Source of the DNA: Mesorhizobium sp. M4B.F.Ca.ET.203.01.1.1
Lineage (GTDB): Bacteria; Pseudomonadota; Alphaproteobacteria; Rhizobiales; Rhizobiaceae
NCBI RefSeq assembly: GCF_004791025.1
Contig: NZ_SRUO01000023.1
Location: 1 to 64,000 of the forward strand
Direction of reading: 5' to 3'
Length of the DNA: 64,000 bases
Shown here: in pieces, positions 54,576-63,572 of the stretch
How the letters are laid out: the number at the start of each line of letters is the position of its first letter
How positions within the stretch are numbered: position 1 is the first letter of the stretch
Position numbers and translations under genes: made by a program
The notes under the pieces: generated by a model
The model's input: only the letters and a program-made list of their open reading frames with translations
The model's database searches: none
What the model was told of the DNA's origin: nothing

Positions 54576-55958
54576 ATGGCCCGCATCCTTCTCCAGAGCA
54601 AATCGGCTGCGGTCAACCCGCTGAAGTCGTCGCAGCCGCTGGGTGCCGCCTTTGCCTTTCTTGGCGTCGACGGTGCGATGCCGCTGTTCCACGGCAGCCA
54701 GGGATGCACAAGCTTTGCGCTCGTTCTCTTCGTGCGGCACTTCAAAGAAGCGATTCCCTTGCAGACTACGGCGATGGATGAGGTGGCGACCATCCTCGGC
54801 GCAGCCGACCATCTGGAAGAGGCGATCCTCAACCTCAAGAACCGCACGAAGCCAAAGCTGATCGGGGTGTGCACGACCGCGCTCGTGGAGACGCGTGGCG
54901 AAGATTGCGCGGGTGATATCGCCAACGTCAAGCTGAAGCACACGCAAGAGCTTGCGGGTACGGAGGTCGTGCTGGCCAACACGCCGGATTTTGACGGCGC
55001 GATCGAAGAGGGCTGGGCCAGGGCAGTCACCGCAATGATCAAAGGGATTACACGCTCGGGCGAACGTGCGCGGCAGCCGAAGAAGATCGCGATCCTGCCC
55101 GGATGCAACCTCACTGTCGCCGACGTCGAGCATATGCGTGACATGGTTGAAAGCTTTGGGCTCAAGCCGGTTATTCTGCCCGACATTTCAGGCTCGCTCG
55201 ACGGTACGGTTCCTGACCGCTGGGTAGCGACTACATACGGCGGCACCAGCGTCGAGGACGTTCGCGAGTTGGGCACGGCCATGCAATGCATCGCCATCGG
55301 TGAGCACATGCGCCGTCCGGCGAGAGTGCTGCACGGGTTGACCGGCGTGCCTTACGTGTTGTTCCAGTCACTGACTGGGCTGCAGGACACGGACCGCTTC
55401 GTGTCGCTGCTGTCTGCGATTTCGGGCGCGGCGGTACCGGCCCGCGTGCGCCGGCGCCGGGCGCAATTGCAGGACGCGATGCTCGACGGACATTTCCATT
55501 TCGGCGGCAAGAAAATTGCCATCGCTGCCGAACCAGACCAGCTGTTCCAACTCGCAGCCTTCTTTGCTGGCCTCGGCTCCGAGATAGCCGCGGCCGTCAC
55601 AACGACCGACAGGTCTAAAATTCTCAAGAAAGTCCCGGCGGTTTCGGTTCAGATCGGCGATCTCGGCGATCTGGAAAGTCTTGCCGTCGGTGCTGACCTG
55701 CTTGTCACGCATTCGCACGGGCGCCAAGCATCGGAGCGGCTCGGAATTCCGCTCATGCGCATCGGGTTCCCGGTCTTCGATCGACTAGGCAGCCAGCACA
55801 AGCTCGCAATTCTCTATCAGGGCACCCGCGACCTGATCTTCGAGGTCGCCAACATCTTCCAGGCCAACCAACACGCGCCCACTCCTGAGGCGCTTGATCC
55901 ACTCCGTAATCGAGAAATATCAGATGAACGCTGTTCGCCGCCTCTCGCTGGTCAGTAA
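54576..55958 (+). CDS. nifN: NifN, FeMo-co assembly scaffold beta subunit
   Basis: The 460-residue NifK paralogue has NPLKSSQPLGAAFAFLG, FHGSQGCTSFAL and GVCTTALVETRGED. ATG 54576 is 8 bp after the nifE stop; an upstream in-frame ATG at 54543 lies inside nifE and precedes no conserved sequence. Confidence 0.98.
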   Translation: MARILLQSKSAAVNPLKSSQPLGAAFAFLGVDGAMPLFHGSQGCTSFALVLFVRHFKEAIPLQTTAMDEVATILGAADHLEEAILNLKNRTKPKLIGVCTTALVETRGEDCAGDIANVKLKHTQELAGTEVVLANTPDFDGAIEEGWARAVTAMIKGITRSGERARQPKKIAILPGCNLTVADVEHMRDMVESFGLKPVILPDISGSLDGTVPDRWVATTYGGTSVEDVRELGTAMQCIAIGEHMRRPARVLHGLTGVPYVLFQSLTGLQDTDRFVSLLSAISGAAVPARVRRRRAQLQDAMLDGHFHFGGKKIAIAAEPDQLFQLAAFFAGLGSEIAAAVTTTDRSKILKKVPAVSVQIGDLGDLESLAVGADLLVTHSHGRQASERLGIPLMRIGFPVFDRLGSQHKLAILYQGTRDLIFEVANIFQANQHAPTPEALDPLRNREISDERCSPPLAGQ

Positions 55959-56421
55959 TGAGGTTTTCGCACCGATGCCGGAACAACGTGCATGCGCATT
56001 GCGCGTCGCGATCGCCACTCAGGACATGAAGGACCTCAACGCCCATTTCGGGTCGGCCAGACGCTTTGCTGTCTACGACGTGACGCGCGAGGAGTGGAAC
56101 CTCGTCGAAGCCGTGGCCTTCGATGACGTTTCGGATGAAAGCGGGGAGCATCGGGCCGAGGGCGATGACCGCATCACGCCCAAGGTGGATGCGCTGAAGG
56201 GCTGTCATCTGCTGTTTTGTCTGGCGATTGGCGGACCTTCGGCAGCCAAGGTTGTCGCGGCAAAAATCCACCCGATCAAAGTGGCGGAGCCCCAATCCAT
56301 CCAAGAGGTGCTGTTGCGCACGCAGATGATGCTCAGGACGTGTCCTCCGCCCTGGCTGCGCAAGGTGCTGGCGCAAGCGGGCGTTGCCGAAACGAAACCG
56401 TCCTTCGAGGACGAGGACTGA
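55924..56421 (+). CDS. nifX: NifX, FeMo-co precursor carrier
   Basis: The 165-residue protein has the NifX/NifY/NifB-C-terminal domain: LRVAIATQDMKDLNAHFGSARRF near residue 35 and KGCHLLFCLAIGGPSAAKV near 100. It shuttles NifB-co and VK-cluster between NifB and NifEN. It overlaps nifN by 35 bp; an ATG at 55894 is a less likely start. Confidence 0.95.
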   Translation: MNAVRRLSLVSNEVFAPMPEQRACALRVAIATQDMKDLNAHFGSARRFAVYDVTREEWNLVEAVAFDDVSDESGEHRAEGDDRITPKVDALKGCHLLFCLAIGGPSAAKVVAAKIHPIKVAEPQSIQEVLLRTQMMLRTCPPPWLRKVLAQAGVAETKPSFEDED

Positions 56422-56438
56422 AAAGAGGAGGACGCCAA

Positions 56439-56918
56439 ATGTCTGACCCCGCAATCCCCCCAGCCGTCGCCGAAGACGAGGCGGCTCTTTGCACCCCGTT
56501 CGTCAAATGCCTCGTCCGGCTGATCCGTGCTCAGGATTCCTATGGCTCGTGGGAACGCAAAGCGGACGCCGAGCTGCTGGGCGACTTCATTATTACCAAG
56601 GAACAGCGCCGAGCGATCCCGATCATCGGAGATCCCGATCCGGACGTGCTGTGGAGGCTCGACAAGTACTACGCCGCCATCGGGCTTGCGATCGAGGAGC
56701 GCTGCGGCCTTATGGCATCGCCGATGATCCAGGTGAGCCATGAGGGTTTTGGTCGGGTGCTTTTCACGACCGGACGGTTGGTCGTTTTGTCCAAAACGCT
56801 GCGCGATGTCCACCGGTTTGGCTTCGAGACGCTCCTGAAGCTCGCCACGGCCGGTACGAAGCTGGTCGACGATGGGATTGCAGTCATCGAAGCCTTTCCC
56901 CACGTGGCGCTGGCATGA
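56439..56918 (+). CDS. NifX-associated nitrogen fixation protein (DUF269)
   Basis: A 159-residue protein that regularly follows nifX. Features: FVKCLVRLIRAQDSYGSWER near residue 21, LGDFIITKEQRRAIPIIGDPDP near 47 and GFGRVLFTTGRLVVLSKTLRDVHRFGF near 103. AAGAGGAGG precedes the ATG at 17 bp after nifX. Molecular role unknown. Confidence 0.95.
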   Translation: MSDPAIPPAVAEDEAALCTPFVKCLVRLIRAQDSYGSWERKADAELLGDFIITKEQRRAIPIIGDPDPDVLWRLDKYYAAIGLAIEERCGLMASPMIQVSHEGFGRVLFTTGRLVVLSKTLRDVHRFGFETLLKLATAGTKLVDDGIAVIEAFPHVALA

Positions 56919-56973
56919 TGGGCGCGATTTTCGAGAAAGGCCATCATGACGGACGCGAGAAACTTTTTTGGCC

Positions 56974-56994
56974 AGCCCCCTCGATCCAGGGGCT
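56974..56994 (+). terminator. Hairpin between the DUF269 gene and the response regulator
   Basis: AGCCCC pairs with GGGGCT around a 9-nt loop, 56 bp after the DUF269 stop and 32 bp before ATG 57026. No T tract follows, so attenuation is possible but termination uncertain. It argues that the regulator is separated from the nif genes. Confidence 0.4.
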
Positions 56995-57025
56995 CGAGGC
57001 CGACCAGGTTGCTGGGGTATCGCCG

Positions 57026-57730
57026 ATGAAGAAGCCGCTGGTCCTGATCTGCTCGCAAGATGCCGAGTTCTATCTGCTCTACAGTCACATACTGGAGGTG
57101 GACGGTTTCAGCAGTGAGACGGCAGACGGCGCGAAGGCTGCGCTGGCCTTGGCCGAACAACGGGAGCTTCAGGCCGTAGTGCTGGATTGCGACCCAGCCA
57201 GCATAAACGGGTCCGCAATTTGCGCCCACCTCAAGCGGGAACCGCGCACCACCGACCTGCCCATCATCGCCCTGATCGCGCCTGGCGCCGAGCACCAGCA
57301 CCTCGATCTCTTGAAGGCAGGCGTTGAGAGCTTTGTGCGGCCGGTGGCTCCGGCCAAGCTGCTCGACTGCCTGCGGGCGAGGCTCGGGCTGACCAAGCGT
57401 GGTTCGAACGGGGTTGAAAACGACAGTTGGATTTGTTGTGGAGGCCTGGAGATGAAGCTCGATGCCCATCGGGTTCGCGGTAATGGCCACGACATCCATC
57501 TCGGACGGATCGAGTTCAACGTGCTGCGGCTTATGATTGAGGCCCCCGGCAAGGTCTTCAGCCGGGACGAGCTTATCGGGGCGGCCTGGCGGCCCAACAT
57601 TCATGTCGGTGCACGCACCGTCGATGTCCATATCAGCCGAATCAGGAGGGCGCTGAAAACGGCCTTGCCCGGCAGCGTCATTCGCACCGTCAGGTCGGCC
57701 GGCTACTCGCTCGAGAAGCCGGACGACTGA
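57026..57730 (+). CDS. TtsI-like OmpR/PhoB-type response regulator
   Basis: From ATG 57026 the protein has 234 residues. The receiver domain is unusual: acidic pocket QDAEF, a phospho-site region VVLDCDPASINGS and ALIAPGAEHQHLDLLKAGVESF; the conserved switch Lys is Arg (VRPVAP). A winged-helix effector follows (DIHLGRIEFNVLRLMIEAPGKVFSRDELI, HISRIRRAL, IRTVRSAGYSL). Pattern, length and nif neighbourhood recall TtsI (NGR234 y4xI), the activator of type III secretion genes in rhizobia; this is a memory-based guess. ATG 56915, overlapping the DUF269 stop as ATGA, would add 37 residues. No cognate kinase lies nearby. Confidence 0.65.
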   Translation: MKKPLVLICSQDAEFYLLYSHILEVDGFSSETADGAKAALALAEQRELQAVVLDCDPASINGSAICAHLKREPRTTDLPIIALIAPGAEHQHLDLLKAGVESFVRPVAPAKLLDCLRARLGLTKRGSNGVENDSWICCGGLEMKLDAHRVRGNGHDIHLGRIEFNVLRLMIEAPGKVFSRDELIGAAWRPNIHVGARTVDVHISRIRRALKTALPGSVIRTVRSAGYSLEKPDD

Positions 57731-57823
57731 AATCGGTGGTCGAATGTGGTGCCGCTCTCTCTTCCTCCGCTGAGAGCGGTGTTGCCGCAGACGCTCCTAA
57801 CGAAGACCAAGAGAAGCAGGCAA

Positions 57824-58696
57824 ATGGAATTTAAAAGCATATTCTGTGTGACGGGTGCTGATCATTCTGATGAGGACCTCACAACAGCTGCCGGACTGTG
57901 TGGCGAGGTCGGCGCGCACCTATCCGTACTGATTATACCGCCTCCATTGCTCTTGATGTCGTCTCCGCCCCTCGAGTGGGGTACGGGACGTGCACAGGCA
58001 ATTGCAGTACCGAATTATCGATTTCAGCAAATCGAGAAATTTTCACAGGACGTGACCAGAATGGAAAGACGGTCCGCGGATATCCTCAAACGGCTGAAAG
58101 CTATGTCGCTTTCCTGTGACGTTGACACCGACTATTGCGATCCGGCTAGCCTCGGTGAAGTGGCGCGACAGCGGGCGCTCTGCGCTGACCTGACGATCGT
58201 TGGAGCGGACCTCCTCAACGATGAGACTCTCGGACCTCCTGTTGTCAACGGCTGCTTGTTCGATAGCGGAAAGCCGGTGCTCATCGTGCCGAAGGGCGCT
58301 AAGGCGACCCTGTCGCCTCGACGCGTGCTGGTCGGCTGGGATTCGCGCGTAGAGGCCTCGCGTGCGGTTCGGGAAGCTCTTAGTCTCCTATCCGCTGCTG
58401 AGGAAGTTTGTGTCGCTATGGTCGATCCGAAGGCGCAAAACAACGGGAAAGGTGCGCAGTCTGGAGCAGACATCGCTGCCTATCTTACTCGGCACGGTGC
58501 TCGGGTCTCGGTTGACCTGCTTAAGAGCGCCGGTAAATCGGCGGCCACAGTGCTGACGCAGCACGCGGCCGACACCTGCGCCGACATGATAGTCATGGGT
58601 GCTTATGGCAGCCGTCGGCTGCGTGAGCGGATTTTCGGCGGTCCGCCGAGCTGGAGCTTTGAGAAGACCACATTGCCGCTGTTTTTGGCTCGCTGA
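57824..58696 (+). CDS. Universal stress protein, two UspA-type domains
   Basis: The 290-residue protein starts MEFKSIFCVTGADHSDEDLTTA. The second half has VLVGWDSRVEASRAVREAL near residue 165 and the nucleotide-loop/tail MGAYGSRRLRERIFGGPP near 262 (usual form G-X2-G-X9-G), ending TLPLFLAR. ATG 57824 was chosen by homology; the frame opens at 57746. Such proteins are common in nodule regulons and help survive low oxygen or energy stress. Confidence 0.87.
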   Translation: MEFKSIFCVTGADHSDEDLTTAAGLCGEVGAHLSVLIIPPPLLLMSSPPLEWGTGRAQAIAVPNYRFQQIEKFSQDVTRMERRSADILKRLKAMSLSCDVDTDYCDPASLGEVARQRALCADLTIVGADLLNDETLGPPVVNGCLFDSGKPVLIVPKGAKATLSPRRVLVGWDSRVEASRAVREALSLLSAAEEVCVAMVDPKAQNNGKGAQSGADIAAYLTRHGARVSVDLLKSAGKSAATVLTQHAADTCADMIVMGAYGSRRLRERIFGGPPSWSFEKTTLPLFLAR

Positions 58697-59542
58697 TCAG
58701 TTCCGTAGGAACACCGATCAGGTCGTAGGACCGCCAACCAGTCCGAAGTCGTCGTCGGTTACCGGTCGGATTGCGGAGACATGGCTGGATCCGCGAACAT
58801 CTTGCGACGCTTGTCAGAGCCAAACCGGACGCCTCGACTGCTTCAGGACGCTCTCGTGCATCCAACTCGTGCGAGATCGTCTGTAACGGGCAGTAAAGAC
58901 GAACGGCTGCAGCAGACCGCAGCCAAGCCACAGGGCGGGTGTACCAGGGGACCCCCGCCTCGGGGCGCGAACCCTGTTGGAAGGCCCCTGATCAGTACCC
59001 GGACGCGGGTCAAATCGGCGGCTGCCCCCTGTCAGGCCTGCGGTGTGCAAGGGCCGCTGCCGCGGAGCTTCCTCTGCCCGATCGTCGGGCGTGCGACAAT
59101 GTCGGGTTCCAGACGAGCTGGAATTACGCGAACTCGTTGGTTTGACGTTTTCTTTATCCGGCACGCTGCATGCATGGCAGTCTACGAACGCATTACGAGC
59201 CGTTATCCATGGTTACGCCCCTCGAAGAAAGAGCCGCTTCCGTCGTAACCGGGAAACAGCCAATCCTGGGGTGGAGGCAGCCGCTAGGAGCCGCCGTAAA
59301 ATCCGGAGAGCTGCGCGACAGCATCACACGCGGTCCTTCTCGCTCTTGGGTTCGGATGATGCGGTGCCCGCTGTCGATGTCGCCCATTGAGCCCAAGATC
59401 TGGAAGGCCGCGCAGGCTTTTGCCTTCCTCTCAGTCGGGACCGCGGCTCAAGGATGCCTGTGAGGTTCGCAATGCTCAATGCCTGGCGGTCGCCGCGCAC
59501 ATGCCGCTGAGTTGGGAAACACTCCTAGAGGAGCAAGGATAA
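58697..59542. other. 846-bp gap before the N-hydroxylase gene
   Basis: No recognisable gene on either strand and no clear sigma-54 site. A tryptophan- and proline-rich frame at 59170-59463 lacks a ribosome site and similarity. Confidence 0.4.
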
Positions 59543-60841
59543 GTGGACCTCTTTTGCATTGGTATCGGTGCTGGGCCGTCTAATTTGAGCCTTGCGTGTC
59601 AGATACAGGAAGAGATTGCGCAAGGGGCACTGTTCTTGGACCGGCAGGTCGATTTCCGCGGACATCCAGGCAGCGCTTTCGATTGCGCGGAGCTCCAGGT
59701 CGGCCACTTCCAGGATCTGGTTACTCTGGTCAATCCGCGATCAGCCTACACATTCGTAAATTACCTCCACGAGAACGGGCGTCTTTACCATTTCCTCAAT
59801 GCGCAATTTCACGGGGTGCTCAGAGCCGAGTTCGCCCAATATCTCAACTGGGCGTTCCAGAAGAATCCGCTTGTCCGTGGCGGCGAGGCAGTTCGCGAAA
59901 TCCGCTTTGACGGCGAGTTTCGCGTGCGGACGGACAACGCGGTCCTTGATGCGAGAAACCTCGTCATCGACATAGGCAAGCAGGCGCAAATTCCGCCTCA
60001 GTTTCATGGCTGGACTGGACCCAACCTGTTCCACTCATCAGACCTAGCGCATATCCATCCTGAGGTGCACAAAAAGCATGTCTGCGTGGTTGGCGGCGGA
60101 CAGTCGGGAGCCGAGCTGCTGCTGCACCTTGTCGGCCGGCCGAAAGAACGGCGGCCCGCGGCGATCACTTGGGTCTTGACGCGCGAGATGCCTTTCGACG
60201 ACCACCCGTTCACAAACGAGCTGTTCACGCCTTGCTTTTCGGATCGTTTTGCGGCCATGAGCGAGGTGCATCGCCAGCTGTTCCTGCGGCGTTTCGCGCT
60301 TGCCTCCGACGGGATTTCAGAAAGCACGTTGCGCGCGGTCTATCAGGCGCTCTACCACCACGCCTTTCTCGAGCCACACCAATGCGACATCACACTGCGG
60401 CCAAGTTGCAACGTGTCGCGCTGCATCAACGCAGGGGCGGGGCACAGGCTCACGCTGCAGCGCGGCATGGATAACATCGGAGAAGTAACCGCGGACATCG
60501 TCATCCTGGCCACGGGGTACGAGAACGCGCTGCCGGACTTCCTGGAACCGATCGCAGATCGCCTCGAGCAGATCGGCAATGAGCTCGCCACCGGCGAGGA
60601 TTTTTCGGTGTACTGGGACGGACCGCGAGACAGACGCCTTTTCGTTCAGAACGCCTGCCTTGGACAGCGCGGGCTGGCTGATCCGAACTTTGGCCTGCTG
60701 GCCTGGCGAGCGCGCCGCATCCTGGACAGCCTTCTGGGGCGCCCGCCATGCACCAATCCCGAGCATCTGGGCTTCATCAGCCGTACGTTGATCGAGCGCC
60801 GGCCCGACCTCGTAGCCGAAGAAATGGGCAGCGGGATATAA
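59543..60841 (+). CDS. Lysine/ornithine N-monooxygenase (siderophore type)
   Basis: The 432-residue flavoprotein of the IucD/PvdA/RhbE family has FAD motif GIGAGPSNLSLACQ at residues 7-20, AFDCAELQVGHFQDLVTLVNP near 50, NADPH motif CVVGGGQSGAELLLHL near 182 and ATGYENALPDFLEP near 325. It N-hydroxylates lysine or ornithine for hydroxamate siderophores. Start GTG 59543 follows GAGGAGCAAGGA. No acyltransferase or synthetase gene is nearby, so it is a lone biosynthetic gene here. Confidence 0.92.
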   Translation: MDLFCIGIGAGPSNLSLACQIQEEIAQGALFLDRQVDFRGHPGSAFDCAELQVGHFQDLVTLVNPRSAYTFVNYLHENGRLYHFLNAQFHGVLRAEFAQYLNWAFQKNPLVRGGEAVREIRFDGEFRVRTDNAVLDARNLVIDIGKQAQIPPQFHGWTGPNLFHSSDLAHIHPEVHKKHVCVVGGGQSGAELLLHLVGRPKERRPAAITWVLTREMPFDDHPFTNELFTPCFSDRFAAMSEVHRQLFLRRFALASDGISESTLRAVYQALYHHAFLEPHQCDITLRPSCNVSRCINAGAGHRLTLQRGMDNIGEVTADIVILATGYENALPDFLEPIADRLEQIGNELATGEDFSVYWDGPRDRRLFVQNACLGQRGLADPNFGLLAWRARRILDSLLGRPPCTNPEHLGFISRTLIERRPDLVAEEMGSGI

Positions 60842-61630
60842 CTGGTCTACTATTGTTCATTGGCGGTGGCATCCAGGGAATGATGTACGCCTTCGTTGCG
60901 GCGAACGCGGGAGCCTTAGCCCAGATCATCTTGACCGAATAAGCACTCGGGCCCTGAGGCACATCGTATATTCTGCGGACGTTTCCCCTACGCTCGTTAA
61001 GTCCTTACGTTCACTCGAAAGAGTGCGGTAGCCTCAGCGGCCATGGCTGAGCCCGCGCTCAGCGGGGAGGGTCCTTGCCTTTGGCGATGCATGTCGTGGC
61101 TGGACCCGGTGAGTTAGGTGAGTCCGGCCCGGTCTACCCAGCCCCTGCGCCCGCCCCGAAGCCGCTCGCCCGCTCAGCGCTATCGAGGGGGCGCTCGCGC
61201 GGCTTCGCTGACCGCCGCGTTACAGCGTAAGGACGCGACCCCAGTGAAGGCATACTCCAGTGTCGCCAATCCCGTTTGGTTGGCCCGCCGCAAGCCGGTC
61301 TTCCAACCAAAGGCCGAACTCGCCAATTCGCCAGCCAACTCCACCAACGATTGTCTAAATCCGCTACCCAGGGCGGTTCGCTCGGGCTCGCTTGCTTGAG
61401 CACGGCACAGACGGGATCGCGAGCATGATGCCGCGGAATGGGAACGCATCATGCTTGGGCACGAGGGCCCGTGCCAACGCGCATCGCGCCAATCGGCGTC
61501 GTCACGTCCGAGATTCAGCACCGGCTGCTCGGCGCTTTTACGCTCGCATCATGGGCCGGCATGCCGCTGGCGATCCATGACGCGATGCCGCCGAGGCTGC
61601 TAGTTCATGGAAAGCGATAAGCACTAGATT
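60842..61630. other. 789-bp gap with only gene debris
   Basis: A short rightward hydrophobic stretch (about 60850-60942: LLFIGGGIQGMMYAFVAANAGALAQI) looks like one or two membrane helices of a lost gene. Another short frame (61470-61620: QHRLLGAFTLASWAGMPLAI) is similar in style. Neither is assignable. Confidence 0.35.
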
Positions 61631-61979
61631 AATGGGCAACCTCGTCGGGACCGAAAAGGGCGCTAAACCGGCTGGCTAGATCGATCCAGGGTGCCGCGTC
61701 TCCGCGCTCTGAAGCTATTCGAACGACCGTCGCCAGATAATCGGTAAAAGCCTTCAGTCTGATGGCGCCTTGCTCAGAAAGGTGGTCAATGGCGTCAAGC
61801 GGCTGGTGAACGGCAGCCAGCATATGTTGCACCAAAAGCAGTGAGGATGGGCAAGGGCAGTCGCTCTTACTCGCGAGGCGCCTGCACTCGCTGCAAAGCG
61901 GCGGAATGTCCTCTAAGGCTAGGTCGCCGGAAAGCCGTTGTATGAGATTGTCAGTGGCGTTCCACAAATTCGCTCGCAT
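61631..61979 (-). CDS. Hypothetical protein overlapping pyrE
   Basis: From ATG 61979 the product has 116 residues; it overlaps the pyrE end by 29 bp. It has four closely placed cysteines (CSECRRLASKSDCPC) followed by helices (LLVQHMLAAVHQPLDAIDHLSEQ, FTDYLATVVRIASE). A small metal-binding role is conceivable. ATG 62006 is an alternative start. I recognise no family. Confidence 0.5.
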
Positions 61980-62547
61980 GCAGAACGGAATGCAGCGTGA
62001 CCCCATGTTGGGCTAGCAGCGCCGTAGCTCCCTCGTCGCGGTCCACGAGGCAAGCAGCGTCACCTACAATGCCCCCGGCGCGGCGAACCTCTTCAATCGC
62101 CTTCAATATCGACTTGCCGCTTGTGGCAACGTCGTCAACGATCAGGACGACTTTTCCCTCGAGATCTTCTTTGGGCCCAAGACCTTCAATCACGTCCCTT
62201 GTGCCATGAGGCTTTGGAGTCTTGCGAACGAAGATCGTGTTTATGGGTTTGTTCATCGCCGAGCTGACAGCTGCCATCGATCCGATTACGGGGACCGCTC
62301 CCATTTCAAGGCCGCCGACGTACTCTGCTTTCACTTGCTCAGCGATTTTTAGGAACTCAAGAGCGGCAAGTTGCGCGCCTCGCGCCATCATCATGGTAGG
62401 CTTCATATTGAAATAGATGTCGCTCTCTATGCCCGACGAGAGCGTGTAGCGTCCGGATCGAAAAGAGCGCTCACGGACGATTTCGCGGAGTTCGTCCTTG
62501 TCGTGTTGGCTGGAATCAACTGGTCTGAATTTTGCCAGTGCCGCCAT
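61951..62547 (-). CDS. pyrE: Orotate phosphoribosyltransferase
   Basis: The 198-residue PyrE makes orotidine 5'-phosphate from orotate and PRPP. The PRPP signature VVLIVDDVATSGKS is near residue 130, with IFVRKTPKPHGTRDVIEG before it (flexible catalytic loop) and GRYTLSSGIESDIYFNMKP near 32. Complete. A housekeeping pyrimidine enzyme inside an island is unexpected; it may be a second copy. Confidence 0.92.
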   Translation of the reverse strand: MAALAKFRPVDSSQHDKDELREIVRERSFRSGRYTLSSGIESDIYFNMKPTMMMARGAQLAALEFLKIAEQVKAEYVGGLEMGAVPVIGSMAAVSSAMNKPINTIFVRKTPKPHGTRDVIEGLGPKEDLEGKVVLIVDDVATSGKSILKAIEEVRRAGGIVGDAACLVDRDEGATALLAQHGVTLHSVLHASEFVERH

Positions 62548-62689
62548 AGATCAGACCTCGCCCTAGGGAAAAAATTGGGTGCGGCATGCACCTAGTCACT
62601 ACCGCTATGTGACTTATGCAAGTGTTCGCGGGGTGTGTCAATTAATGTCAATACCGGTGCGACCGTTTCGCGCAGATTTTTCCATTATC

Positions 62690-63081
62690 GTTATTGGGTG
62701 CCTAAAGCGTGATCACGGGTTTCCCTACGGCTGGGTAGCGTTGGCCACCCGCCCTTGCCCGATCTCGGCAGGCACGGCTTTTCTCGATGCGGGCCGTCTC
62801 TTTGAGGATTTGGGCGTTTCATCCTCGTCCCCTCGAGTTCCGCCTCGCTCGGCCCCGTTTGCGCCAGCTTCTTAACCAGGTTGCGCATGAGGTGAGCGTT
62901 TCGGCCGCCATGTCGGCCCGTGTCGCTCTTGTGATGACGAGTGGGCAAGGCCGCGCTTTTCGTGCAACCTCGTCGTAGAGGCGCGAGAGGTAAAGTTCGA
63001 GCCGCCGAGAATTTTTGTCATCAGCACGCGGCGCAACATTTCGGCTCGCTTCATCTGACGACGGTAGAAAGCAAAGTTCAA
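62690..63081 (-). pseudogene. Decayed M16-family (zinc) peptidase C-terminal half
   Basis: Minus-strand pieces in several frames match the C-terminal half of processing-protease-like M16 proteins: MLRRVLMTKILGGSNFTSR, then EKRGLAHS, then KKLAQTGPSEAELEGT and finally AVGKPVITL. The order and spacing are right, but at least three frameshifts and stops are present. NGR234 has M16 genes (y4wA/y4wB) near its nif genes; this may be a relic of one. Confidence 0.6.
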
Positions 63082-63249
63082 GGTAGGTCGTAGTCCACCT
63101 CCCTGCCGGCCGAGTCTTTACGGCGATATCGGCGACAGGGGCGAGCGTCTGCCTCTGAGGCAGACGCCGAACAGCAGGCCGAGCCTTACACTGATTTTGG
63201 TGACATTGAGTTCGCCGACACCCCTGAGATGGAGCCTATCACGGGCGGG

Positions 63250-63560
63250 AAGCGCCTTGTGGCAGAACTCGACAAGCGGCGCTACGTTCTGGACGCCGGC
63301 GTTGCTGACAGGACATCGAGGCGCCCGAAGGTTTCGATTGCCTGCATCAGCCGCGTTCCACCTGCCTCTCACCCTGGCAACCATTTTTCGTCAATCGATC
63401 GATCCCGGACGCCGTTGTTGGACTTCGCTGTGATCAAGATCCGCGGACCACTCTTGCTCCCTCGCGGGCGAACCGCGCTTTCCTTGCCGACCCCGCTCGC
63501 GGCTTCGGCGATCACCGCCACCTTGTCGATAAGCCGGCCACCGGCTCCCCGTCGCGCTGG
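63250..63560 (-). pseudogene. Decayed SDR, probably 3-hydroxybutyrate dehydrogenase
   Basis: Minus-strand fragments read DKVAVIAEAASGVGKE (altered TGxxxGIG loop), REGARVV, then ETFGRLDVL and NAGVQNVAPLVEF in shifted frames. This matches the first half of 3-hydroxybutyrate dehydrogenases (usual NNAGIQHVAPVEEF). It directly follows the acetoacetate decarboxylase gene, a common pairing for ketone-body metabolism. Confidence 0.6.
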
Positions 63561-63572
63561 TTCAACAAAATA

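Noticed and set aside
61436..61480. Inverted repeat GGCACG...CGTGCC as a sigma-54 promoter
   Set aside because: It contains GGCACG on both strands, but no GC at the required 10-bp distance.
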